The notes: generated from the letters alone by a model not told the origin. A stretch of DNA of 64,000 bases from Cheilinus undulatus (GCF_018320785.1 NC_054868.1:45763874-45827873), one strand, 5' to 3'; positions 45,758 through 56,750 are shown, numbered from the stretch's first letter. A program made the numbers and translations.

Positions 45758-46558
45758 AGCTATGTCAACTTGAAGCAGCTTTTGTTTTTTTACTGTCTCA
45801 CCTTTTCTCTGATGTCTTTGAGTTATTGCCATTGTCATTTATCCCAGTAATTTGATGCTCTCAAGAGCTGGGTGAAGTGAATTATGGCTTGTTGAGTAAA
45901 GAATGAATGAAGATTTGATGGTGTTTTTGTTCAGTTTTGTAGTTTTGCCACTAGTTAGCAGAACTTTAGCTTGTGACCTGGTAAATTGTGTCTATGCACT
46001 AGGATGTTCAGTCAGTCACTGACTATAAATTGTTTTTGATTTCTTCCACAATTAAAAGTGAAATGCCACACAATGTTTTTGTTGGCTTGTTTGGCTTATA
46101 AAGGAGATTTGGTATTATATGAATAATGCCAAAAAAGTGAAATGAAAAAACATCATACTTAGCCGCCCGACATCCGCGAACTCACGACCTCCGGATTAAA
46201 AGACGAGCACCTTTCCGCTGTACCACCGTGACAACGTGATATGTGCTCGAAAAAAAAAGGGATTTTATCCTTTCATCATATAATACCCCAGCAGATTTGT
46301 GGGGCAGTCAGCATGTGTACAACTTAATGGATGACTTTATGACTTTATTTCCCGAACTTCGGCCTGCTATGGAACCAGTTATAACTAACATTGTCAAGCC
46401 ACGATAGCTAATGTTGCTAATATCAGCAGAGACGCTTACAACGATACGGATCAAGCAATAACGTCAAGCTAAACCGGCACAGTCAAGCAGACCCGGATTT
46501 GTCCCCAAAACGACAACATAGAAGCTAACTAACATCGTTGTCGACAAGGGGCTTCAAG
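45758..46558. repeat. RepA copy 3, with tRNA-like block on the minus strand
   Basis: Matches RepA1 with an internal loss of about 330 bp (ATTGTCAA joins GCCACGATAG). The tRNA-like stretch is at about 46162-46230. It ends at GACAAGGGGCTTCAAG, inside the hAT coding part, where the LINE begins. Confidence 0.78.
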
Positions 46559-46559
46559 T

Positions 46560-48302
46560 CCGGGTCTTCTTCTTCTTTGATTTCCGGCAGACTAAGCACT
46601 GCTTGGTGCATTGCTGCTACACACAGCTGGCTACACGCTATTGTAGCTTCCTCCTCTGAGGCCTATATTCTCCTATACAGGCCTGTTCAAAGAAAGTGAA
46701 CTACTGATTGTGCACTCCCCCTCTCACCCAATCCCTCACCCAGCATTGTTGCAAGTGAGAATGATTTAAGCCCCATCTTTTCCAAATTGATGAATAATAT
46801 CCTTCTCTGCTCAGCGTAAGCTGGACATTCCATTATGACATGAATCACTGTCTCTGAGGTTTCGCAGTGTTCACACTTCCCATCAGAATGTTTCCCAACT
46901 AGTACCAAGCCACTCGCTAACCCACAATGCCCCAGCCCAAGCCTTGTCAGCTTGACGTCCTCCGCCCTCGTCATTTGCACTCTCTTTATGGGTCGTACTG
47001 ATGGCTGAATTTGGAACAGTTTCCTCCCACTGCTGTCTCCCTCCCACTCCTGCTGCCACTGGTAGTGGAGTCTTTTATTAATGATGCTGCGACATTCCAT
47101 TTTTCCCAAAGGGACTCTGACATCCAACTCCTTCCTGCCCAGACTGCACTTTGCTGTCCTATCTGCCACCTCATTCCCTTCTATCCCAGCATCAGTATCT
47201 CCCCAGCTATATCCACCCTAGCATTACCTCCCTCAGCTCCCCTCAGTGCCATTAGAGCTGATAGACAGTCTGTACATAAAACCACCTGATCCAACCCCCC
47301 ATCCTGGACCCACCACAGGGCCCACAGTAGCACTATCAACTCTGCTGTAAAAATAGAGACTCCATCAGACAGTCTCTTGCCTTGGCAGATGTGGACATGT
47401 GGAATATATATTCCAACTCCTGCTTTCCCACTCTCTGGGTCTCTTGACCCATCTGTGTAGATCTTAATACACTCCCCCTACCTATTCTCAAGGTATCTCC
47501 CTACCCCTTCTGCCAAATTTCCTATTGCTCCCTCTTGTATTAAGTGTTTTACTGACACATCCACATCTGCCTCAGCCCATAACCACTGAGGGACAGGTGG
47601 GCAGCACACAGCGGGTGCTACACTAACCTCCTCAAGGCCCAGCTCCTCTGTGTATTTCCTAACGGATTCCAAAAAACTGACCCTATTAAGTCTACTCTGC
47701 CCATTCTCAAATTCCCAGCATTTAGACATCAGGCCATTTGAAGGAAGAGCTGATGAGAATCCTTTCAATTTTACCCAGTAATTGAGTGCTAATTTCTCAT
47801 GCCGCAGCCTCAGTGGGGTCTCCCCTGCCTCCACCAACAGCGCAGAGACTGGCATTGTCCGGAAAGCCCCAGTGCACAGCCTCAGGGCTCTGGCCTGCAC
47901 TACATCCAGTTTAGAAAGATTAGTCTTGGCTGCTGAACCATACGCCAGACAACCATAGTCTAAGATGGATCTAACCAGCGCCTTGTAAATCATCAACATT
48001 GCAGTCCTATCTGCCCCCCAGGGACAACCAGTAAGACATCTCATGATATTGATTACCTTCTCACACCTACTCACCATCTTGTCCACATGCACTCTACATG
48101 TTAATCTCTCATCCATCCATACCCCCCAAAATTTAAAAACCTTTACTTTGTCCAGTAGTGACCCATATAACTTGAGGCCCTCACTGCCTACTGTCCTTTT
48201 CCTACCAAAAATCACATAATTTGAATTGGCAACAGAAAGCCTGAACCCCCACTTATCAGCCCAATCCTGCACCTTATTAAGTGCTCTCTGCATTAATTGA
48301 TT
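46560..48302 (-). mobile_element. Non-LTR retrotransposon with RNase H (I/Nimb-like), 5' truncated
   Basis: Minus strand. 48302-47478 is the reverse transcriptase C-terminal part (INQLMQRALNKVQDWADKWG, ending before GRYLENR-stop). Next comes an RNase H domain at about 47470-47200: KIYTDGSRDPESGKAGVGIY (Asp), FTAELIVLLWALWW (Glu), VVLCTDCLSALMAL (Asp). One stop (47475-47477) and one frame change (near 47200) lie in it. The final frame 47169-46687 has GNEVADRTAK-like RNase H end sequence and a CEHC..HVIMECPAY zinc motif. The 3' end has an AAGAAGAAGAAGAC tail at 46562-46580. The catalytic YxDD block is absent (5' truncation). Confidence 0.85.
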
Positions 48303-48660
48303 AATTGTTGAAGCCATTTTAGTTTTATCATACCATTCATTGCTTCAAAGTCAATTACATTTAAACCACCACCTTTAATGGCTTAACTACATCATTTCTC
48401 CTAACATAATGATGTTTGTTTTTCTACTCCAAGTTAACAATAATTTGATTAATTGATTTAATTACATTTTCTGACATAGCCAATGAAAAAGCAGGATATG
48501 CTCATCGAGAGAGTATTTCTATTTTAGAAATCAGAACTCGTCCAAAAATTGACTGATCTCTTCGTAACCAAGAAGTAAGATTGGGTTTACTTTTTTTGAC
48601 AGTCTCAAAGTTCAGTTGTTCTCTGGCTTTCATGACTTTTGTTATAATAATAAATAATTA
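48303..48660 (-). mobile_element. L1-Tx1 fragment, unit 3
   Basis: Matches 37446-37805 of unit 2. The junction with the RNase H LINE lies in the shared word TAATTGTTGAAG, so the missing 3' part of this L1 was lost where the two meet. Confidence 0.75.
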
Positions 48661-48714
48661 ATTATTATTTGTACATATATATATATAAAAATAGTATATA
48701 TATAGATATATCAC

Positions 48715-49225
48715 CACTTGGCCCCTGCCCGTACTGCCAAAGGTACCAAAAGCTGGTTCAATGACCATGGTGTTACTGTACTTGATTCTGAGAGGAAGAT
48801 GAGAGACTCCAGACCCAACAATGCAGATGACCTGAAGGCTACTATCAAAGCAACCTGGGCTTCCATTACACCTGAGCAGTGCCACAGGCTGATCGCCTCC
48901 ATGCCACGCCGCATTGATGCAGTAATTCATGCAAGAGGAGGCCCAACCGAGTATTGAAGGCATAGAAATGAGCATACTTTTCAGAAGCCTTACATTTCTG
49001 TATAAAATATCATTTTTTATTGATCTTAAGTAATATTCAAATTTTTTGAGACACTAAATTTTGGGTTTTCTTATCTATAAGCCATAACGATTAACATTTC
49101 AAGGAATCAAGGCTTGAAATATTTCACTCTTTGTGTAATGAGTCTATATAATAAATGGGTTTCCCTTTCAGAAAAGAGTGACAAAAAATATTGAACTTTT
49201 CATGATATTTTTTCAGATGCACTAG
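48715..49225 (+). mobile_element. Tc1-like 3' remnant, fifth lineage, unit 3
   Basis: Open from 48718 to 48957: ARTAKGTKSWFNDHGVTVLD then SERKMRDSRPNNADDLKATI and KATWASITPEQCHRLIASMP, ending PTEY. It lacks the 17-bp tandem duplication of unit 2 and shows that LDS-ERKMRDSRPNN is the older join, in which the catalytic Glu block is already deleted. The right end reads CAGATGCACTAG at about 49216. Confidence 0.85.
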
Positions 49226-49878
49226 TTTACTAGGGCTTGGAAATGGATAAAAAGTAAACTTCAACAGAAATTTGGGACCAATAACTGACCCTAATCTCAA
49301 ATAATTGAACTTTGATTAAAAATATACTTTTTTGTATTTCCTATATTATATAAAAATGAACCACATAAGAAAAGATTTTGTATAGTTTATTGAATCAACC
49401 CTGTACAATGGTGAGCTTGTAGATTGGATATTTTCACTTTTTAGTATGCCACCATTGTACAGTGAAGTATAATACAGAGTTGGTTCAATGAACTGTACAT
49501 CTTTTAAAATTTTTTGATTGAAAACAGGTGATCTACAAGCTCACGTGTCACAACGTTTTATGAGCTTGTATATGGACTGTTTTCATTTCATATTAATTTC
49601 AGTCCAGGTGCAAGTTTGAAATAATCAATATATTGATTTGAATCATATCACCCAGCTCTATAGTATACAGTAGCACTATATTGAGATCATGATGAGACTA
49701 CTTAGATTTTGATATCAATTACTTAGATTTTGGATATCAATATGTGGCATGTGTTGTCTTAAAGGCAGCATTTCAGTAAAATAATGTCATTTTCTGACCT
49801 AACTACACTATTCTAGCTGGTAAATTGATTGTTGTTACTCCCAAAATTGTGATACATTTGCATATTATCCACCCCTAG

Positions 49879-50198
49879 GTGAATGTCCCTGCTCAGCCAA
49901 ATCCAAGTCTATCCGCCAGGCAGCGGAGAGTAGGGACTTCTTTCTGCAGTTGGATGAAGTGACGGGTTCCATGACGCTAAAAAAATAAAAAAATGAAAAA
50001 CATCACACACACTACTGGCATCAGATCCAGGGCAACCTACACCTGACCGGAGCCAACATTTGTCACCTGGCTGTGTTGTCCCCTCTTGACCTTGTCATCC
50101 TGCCAGTGCTGAAAGACACAATATGGGCTGAAAACATTGATATTCTGGAAACATTTTGCAAAGATTGTTTCCTACCAAAAATCCTGTCAGAGTTGTAA
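49879..50198 (+). pseudogene. YqaJ-type exonuclease exon, unit 3
   Basis: Same fragment as units 1 and 2, closest to unit 2 (shared T in MTLK and G in LHLTG). The GAA codon in place of the catalytic Lys is also present here. Confidence 0.65.
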
Positions 50199-50456
50199 CA
50201 AATTGAAGATGCTAAAAGATTTTCAGCTCTATTTCATTATTGTTATTAATGATGAAGCTTTGGCACTACACAACATTTTTTCTACCAATGTTTCAGGGTA
50301 TAAAGAAGAGCAGCACTTTAATTCAATATTGCTTTAATAAAAGTCTTCAAAGTTCAGACATGAATTTGAGTTCATTTCTTTTTCAAACCATTCATTTAAA
50401 TCATGAAATTTCACCAAAAATGGCTGTTTATAGGTTTGTAAGACACACACATACTT

Positions 50457-50771
50457 TCAAAATCTTGCTAATGTTTTTTCTGAACTGATATGGGATATGG
50501 TCATGGCAATGGAGATGAGTTTGTTTTTCTTCACTTCTTCCTGTGTGAACTGTCCATTGACAAGGAAATATGGGATGTTCAGCAAAACTCCTTCTGGCAA
50601 AATGTCCCCAATTGTGAAGCCCTTATCTGCCATTACCATATCACCTGCTTGTAGATGTTGGAGAACACCACAATCTGCTGTTATTGCCTTGTCTGACGCA
50701 CTCCTGTCATACAGGTCACTCGCAAACACTAACAAATTGACTGTAGAATTTACAGTAAATACCTGGCAAAA
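50457..50771 (-). pseudogene. DDE transposase fragment, unit 3
   Basis: Reads ASDLYDRSASDKAITADCGV then LQHLQAGDMVMADKGFTIGD and ILPEGVLLNIP. It keeps the Gly of LPEGV (family-like), but Gly is Arg in YDRSASD. Confidence 0.68.
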
Positions 50772-51080
50772 AAAGTTGCCAATAATGTCCTGTAAAATTG
50801 CTGTTTGTTACTTTAAAAGAAATTACAGTCATTTACAGCTATTTATCTACAGTTAAATATTGTATTAGAATTACAGCTGTTTATTGTAGCTGTTTTACAG
50901 AAACAACACCTAACTGTAATCCAATTTACAGCATGTTCTTGTATTGATCTAAAATACAGAATTTACCTGGCAACTCCAATTGCCAGGTAATAACCATTAA
51001 ATGTTCCCTACAGTATGTTGCTGTAGGAAATTTTACACTTAAGTTTTGTTTTAACATTAGCTGTGCAAGGTTTACCTGTA
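50755..51080. repeat. Palindromic TTTACAGTAA/ACCTGGCAA repeat block, unit 3
   Basis: Third copy of the block at 18895 and 39890. Confidence 0.5.
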
Positions 51081-52885
51081 AACAAAGAGAATAGTACAAA
51101 GACATTGAACTTCAAATCCTAATTGCATCAACACTGCATTCTAAAGTCACTTTACCTGTAAAATAAAAACAGAGTCAAAGCTGCAATAAACACAAGACAT
51201 TTATTAAAACTTCGTTTTCATTACATGCTAAAATTTGTCAAACATGACTTGCAACAGCTTTAAAAATAGGATCTATTCATTACAAACATGTTTTGATATT
51301 AAAGATAATATTAACCTGCACTTTTAAAATGAATCATAGTAGTCTGAGTTAAAACAAAGCCAAACATTCTTAAAAGTGACATTAAACTGGCTTTAAGGCT
51401 CAGTCTGATATTTTCATAGAACAATGCAATACAGTGTTACTCTATTAATGTTATGAACTCCAGTAATTCACTGTCAGGAGAATTATGGCTAAACTGACAA
51501 ACACCACGAGTGAAATAAAAATCTGGACTGGCACTAATGCTGCTCATACCTGTAAATTAAGTTAAGTCTGGCCAGCCCGTGTCCAACTTTTTTTTTTTTT
51601 TTAACCACAGTGAGGAAAATTCTCACCTCCAGTAAATCAGTAGCTGTCTTTTCCAGGTATTGGATACAGGACAATAATTAGAGCCTGTGAGTGGCTGCTA
51701 GCTAAATAAATCTACTTTTACACAACATTTAGTAGTTATGAGTGACACAGACCACAAATATGAATACAAAACATGTTCAGAAGTAAAGGACCTACAGCTA
51801 AAGATATAGGTAAAAGATGTAAAAGCACAACAAACAACCAGATACACAAGAGTCCACATATTTTGATACGACTCACGCACAGTCCTTAGAGTCCATTCAT
51901 ATTCTTAAGAGAGGATAGGCGAGGTTTGACTGAGATGTTTCCCCCTCTCATGGACCTTCCTCCTTTTTTTCACTGATGAGGTCTGACGTCTTGGTGCCTG
52001 ACACAGGTGGGGCTGATTCACACTAAACGCCTGAAATCACATGAACAGAAATAAAGATAAATTATTTCAAAAATGTTATTTATTACCTGTGAAAGTAAAA
52101 TCTGGAAAAAAAAAAATTCTACCTCTGTCAGAAAGTTACCTTGTTCAACTCCAGTGTGATCAGAGCTTGCTCCTGATACCCCAGGCTGAAGATGTAGAAG
52201 CTTGAGGAGAAAGCTGCAAGTCACGCTGCAAGTTGGGATGTAGAGGCAAAACCACCTGACCATCTATACCCAACATCCAAAGAGCTGCTAGGGGAACTTC
52301 ACCTGAAAAAATAATCATATTTTTAAGTTTATACACAGACAAATATACATGTTGTGGACACATGTCTTAAATATAGTCTCAACAACTCCAGAGCTTCACA
52401 TCAAATGTAAAACAAAGGTATGCATACCTCAGACAGTTAGTCTAGGACAGTCAGGAGGCCTCACTGTCAGCAGGTGATAAAACTGACAGAGAAAAACAGA
52501 GAAATCAAAATTCAAAAAGTCTCTTCCCTTACAGCTCACCTTCTACCCCCTCAGCTTCACTGCTGGGAGCAGAAGAATAAAAAATAAAAATAAAAAACTT
52601 CACCCTATAATAATTCAAACTTCATCTGAACACATTATATAGAATGTGTGAAGTAAACAACAGTAGATAGTTTTTAATCTGATTAAGTAAGCTTCTCTAT
52701 TTAAAAGTAGAATAAAACCATTTCAAACATACCTTCAGTTCGCTGTGCTCTGAGTAATCTCAGACACTGGAGAGGTATGATGATGGTAGGGAGACCCTCC
52801 TCTGATGAATTACAGGTCATGATGACCAACCTGCAGATTTGGTTTCCACCGTGGTTCTTGCCAGCTGGTTCAGGGGAGACTGTGG
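51081..52885. other. No gene seen; short unit 3-specific insert at about 51535-51662
   Basis: Equivalent to 19221-20310 and 40216-41880. A ~125-bp stretch with a 15-T run (51535-51662) is absent from both other units, either as an insertion here or a shared loss there. Confidence 0.45.
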
Positions 52886-53564
52886 GTGCGTCTCACATCT
52901 CTAGTTATATGGCTTGTGTCTATGGCGAGAGTCTTTTCATTGAGTCCTAGTCCCGCCCACCAGAGACTCATGAAAAGACCAAGAGACCGAGGAACAGACG
53001 TGGAAGACTGAAGCCACAAGACCGATGATTAACGGTCCATGGGACGTCCTTCCCTCTGCAGCGTCACGTGAAGCAACGTCAATTTATGATGACGGTGTGC
53101 TGATCATCATTCAGCTGATCATCATTCAGCTGTCAGGAGGCAGAAACAGCTGTGTCTGCATAATTTGTACTGTATTTATTCAAAACAAATATCCACATTT
53201 ACAGAGTTTTGTCTCAGTGTGGGATCAGAAAACACCTGCATGAAGAGAAACCTGCAGCAAACATCAGGAGTTTTAAAAGGCTCAACTGATGGGCGGGGAT
53301 TTTAAAAAGTCTTTGAAAGAAGCATTTATAGTGAAATATTGTGAATAAATTTAATAAAATCAATAATAAAGAGTGAATCAGTGGGGTTTAATATTTTATT
53401 TGATTTCTGATTCACCTTTAAACATAAAACATGTTGAAAGCTCATAAAATCAACAGAATGAGATATAAAACTTCCCTTTCCCCCCAAACACCGACATCGT
53501 TTAGACGTTTTTTTCTACATTCGGTTAGTCATAACCCTGAATTTAGACAAAAGATAGTCGTAGA

Positions 53565-54471
53565 CACTGCAAAATACGGGGGGTCTAGGGGGGTCTGAGA
53601 CCCCTTAATTGACACAAGGGACCCCTTGAAACCCTCAACTGCAAAATTTTTTGGGGGGGGGGTCTCTTGAGAAGTATTTATAACGTCATATTTTCACTTG
53701 CTATTGTCACTACAAATGCCATTTGAAAGCACGTCATGTTTGTTTTAATTAAGTTCATTGTAAAGAATTTATTCACATATAAGAATACGGAGGAATAATG
53801 TCTCTGATAAAGCTTCCAAACGTGGGGGGCGCTGTTTCAAATGCTCCGCAACAATGACCTCGCGTAACCCTGCCATATAGCTTGTGTATTTCTTACCGCT
53901 TTGGTCACTCCCCTGAAATTGTGGACTCAGTGTGCTTAAATTCAGCGAAATATGTCAAAGAGAAAGCAAAGTTCTTTGCTTGAAAACTTTGGATTCACAT
54001 CTCAAAGACTAAACCAAAACAGTGATGAAGATGGAGCAGAGACATCCCGAGCTAATTCTGGCGAAGTAGCTACTAGCACATCTACCGGTGAGTTGGGGTC
54101 TCCAAAAAAAAAATCTATTAAATCCAGACTTAATTAACTGATTGTGATAGACCTGCTGTGCTTCATACTGACATAAATATTTCGCCATACATCGGTTGCC
54201 TGGGTTCATATGTGCACGTATGCGTGTGTATGTGTGAGCGCGCGCCCGCACAAAATGGACGCGCAAGTGTCCTATTTGATCACAGAGCAGAGTTGTGCTG
54301 TGGTCCTGCAGCTTTGTTGACAATGATGCTAGACTGAGTGATGTGTGTTTAACGTGCGTGTATGTATTACTTGTGGTCCTGTATACTGCATGCTGTCTAA
54401 GACTTCAGCCTGATACTGGAGCACTAGTTAGGGTGGACCCCCCCGATTGTGGCCGGGTATTTCGCACACTG
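53565..54471 (+). mobile_element. hAT element, 907 bp, with 8-bp target duplication
   Basis: Exactly flanked by GTCGTAGA (53557-53564 and 54472-54479). Left end CACTGCAAAATACGGGGGG; inverted right end CAGTGTGCGAAATACCCGG. The CA(C/G)TG start and 8-bp duplication are hAT hallmarks. It contains one transposase-type first exon and G-rich runs near its left end. Most of a hAT coding region (usually over 1.8 kb) is absent. Confidence 0.85.
53952..54087 (+). CDS. First exon of a hAT-type transposase
   Basis: MSKRKQSSLLENFGFTSQRL then NQNSDEDGAETSRANSGEVA and TSTST, ending at donor ACCG|GTGAGT. MSKRKQSxLxxF followed by an acidic/Ser-rich stretch is the common N-terminus of vertebrate hAT transposases with TTF/MYM-type zinc fingers. 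The remaining exons are missing, so this is a fragment. Confidence 0.6.
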
Positions 54472-55640
54472 GTCGTAGAAAATTATTAAATTATTCTGTC
54501 CACCTGATTTAGACCAAATTTAGCCCAGTAATAGTCGTTAAAATATGACCACACAGCGACGTCTTTACAGAGAAGTCTTTTCAATAACCTGAAATGACAT
54601 CTTTTCACCGTTAACTTTTCTATTAAATCTAGACGTTGTTTAGACAGAGTGGAGATGATTTTAACGTCTTTACAACCTATTTTTTGATATCCAAAACATG
54701 CAGACTCTTTCTAACTACAAATGCTATATTACAAAAATTATTTATTATCCTAAATATTCAGTGTGAAGGCTATGATCAAACCTGACGCTCACTATCAGAC
54801 TGATAGAAACTTTATTAATACCGCTATGATTTATACGCGGTTCATCTTAAAATCAGACAGACTGCCGCTGTCTGACTATAACACCCAGCAAATAATATTG
54901 GTAAAGATGTAAAAAAAAACCCGTCTCCACTCTGTCTAAGCAACGTCTAGATTTAATAGTAAAATGAACGGTGAAATGCAGTCATTTTCAAGTCGTTGAA
55001 AAGACGTCTCTATAAAGACGTCGCTGTAATATTGTCATTTTTAATTAGACGGACAAAACATGGCTCACTTTTCTACGACTATCTTTTGACTAAATTAAGG
55101 CTATGGCGGACTGAATGTAGAAAAGAATGTTTGAATGATGTCGGTGTTTGGTGGGAAAGGTAAGATTTATATCTGAATCTTTAGATTTTATGAGCTTTAA
55201 CATGTTTGATGCTTGAAGATGAACCAGAAAACTAATCAAATATTAAACTCCATTGATTCACTCTTTATTATTGATTTTATTAAATTTATTTTCAATATTT
55301 CACTGTAAATGCTTGTTTCAAACACTTTTTAAAATCTCAGTCCATCAGTTATTGAGCCTTTTAAAACTTCTGATGTTTATATTCTGTTTACAGTCCGTTG
55401 AGTCAGTTTACCCTCTGTTATAAACACCGTTTCTCCTCCATTATTTTTCTCTGGCGGTGCTGTGAAGTTTCACTGACATCCACTGTGTAGCAGCGTCTAA
55501 TCAGAGAGTGATATCAAATAAGGGGACGTGCCTCTGAGTAACGAGAGTTCCGGGAAACCTCCTCTTATGTGTCTTTGCTCATTGGTCTTAAAATCTCAGT
55601 CCTCGGACTTATGGCTTGAGTCTCAAAACCCTGTAAGGGC

Positions 55641-56750
55641 ATTGGCACAGCCGTCAAGATGGCGGATCGGAAACTACTTCCGGTTCGAGCGAATCCATAG
55701 GATCTGAGGCCGATCTATAAGCGACTTGGGAAGTGGCCTTTGGCAAGCGGCAACCTCTGGTCTTAAAAAAATGAAGCCAATGCGAAAATAAATAAATGGA
55801 AAAGCGTTTTTCTCCATTTGTGGTCTAAAACGAAAAAAACGGATTAAGGACAGTTTCTCCTGTTTCCTCAGTCATGGTTTCAAACTGAAAAACGAACTGC
55901 CAGAAAGTACACTGACCGTTTACACCACCGCCGGGCTGTTCGTGTGTTTGTCACATAACGGGATGGAAACAGCCACCAGGTACTGTCAAAAGCCAGGTAG
56001 AAAAAAATATACGGCAGTGTCACTCCTTTTTGACCTAGTTGGGACTATTTTACCTTAATAGGCCGTTAGCTAGCTAGCCATTACTGATTTAATGGTAACG
56101 GAGCAGGTTAGTAGGTAGTTAGGTTAGGTTAGTTAGTGGGATAGTATTTACTCTGTAATGTGTTTCGGTGTTAGCACTATCATACTCCTCTATTTATCTC
56201 TGTTTAATCAGCATATACTATATTGTAGGCCACTTAATGGCAACAGGTAGGGTATGGCGGTTGTTAACATGGTTACAGGCCTATTTTATGACTTCCGGAG
56301 GCACATTTCCAACATGGCGTCCACTCAAAACTGGTGTGACCAAATTGTGACAAAATTATCATAAACCCCTGACTGCAGCTTGGTGGTTGTTGTACACTGG
56401 TATTTGAAACAACTCAGAATTCAAACATTTATTCGAAGCAAAGCTAATAATTAGCATTAATTTAATCATCTTCTAGGGGCAGGTTTTAATCAGCTTTTCA
56501 GTGGCAGCAGGTCATTAGCTCAGTTAGGGTCATTAGGGTCCTAAGGCCTTTGCACACAAAACATGATCGAGCTCACGTTTTTTTCATGGTTACATCAATG
56601 CCAAACAGGTTAGATTTTATGCAAATTTACACATCAGTCCAAGTCATTGATCGATTAAATAGGTGGTCAATGACTCAAAAGTGCGCCAGTTGCTTCCTTC
56701 TCACTCTGAATCTATAATGAATATTTAATCTTGAGGGAGTGCTGGTTATA
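55641..56750. other. Promoter-like motifs, no gene seen
   Basis: GTCAAGATGGCGGATCGG (YY1-type) followed by CTACTTCCGGTTCG (ETS) lies at 55653-55686. GACTTCCGGAGG followed by CCAACATGGCGTCC lies at 56290-56322. The pattern suggests a CpG-type promoter or the ends of a DNA element that carries one. About 55870-56060 resembles 3470-3650. Confidence 0.4.

Larger units (their letters stand above)
45758..52885. repeat. Segmental duplication unit 3, partial (about 7.1 kb)
   Basis: RepA3, then a LINE with RNase H (46560-48302), then sequence matching unit 2 from 37446 to about 41880. It ends at GGGGAGACTGTGG (52885), where a different element starts. It has no EPS8-like, HECT-like or THAP-like exon. 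Confidence 0.82.
53261..55376. repeat. Long inverted repeat, about 520 bp per arm
   Basis: Left arm begins ACATCAGGAGTTTTAAAAGG and right arm ends CCTTTTAAAACTTCTGATGT. Both run through AAATTTAATAAAATCAATAA, CCAAACACCGACATC and AAAAGATAGTCGTAGA (in inverse), then on to TCTAGACGTTG at 54640 and 54945. By eye the arms look roughly 80-85% alike. The gap at the centre is about 200 bp. Confidence 0.8.
52886..55640. mobile_element. Long foldback DNA element interrupted by a hAT
   Basis: Starts where unit 3 stops matching unit 2. It contains long inverted arms (53261-53564 plus 54480-54700 against 54895-55376). Outer ends are uncertain; TATGGCTTG(T/A)GTCT occurs near both (about 52909 and 55610) but in direct orientation. 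Short AACGTCT/AGACGTC motifs recur through the arms. No transposase of its own is seen. Confidence 0.55.

Noticed and set aside
53580-53670. G-rich runs as a G-quadruplex control site
   Set aside because: They lie in the terminal part of the hAT element, where such runs are family sequence; no regulatory evidence.
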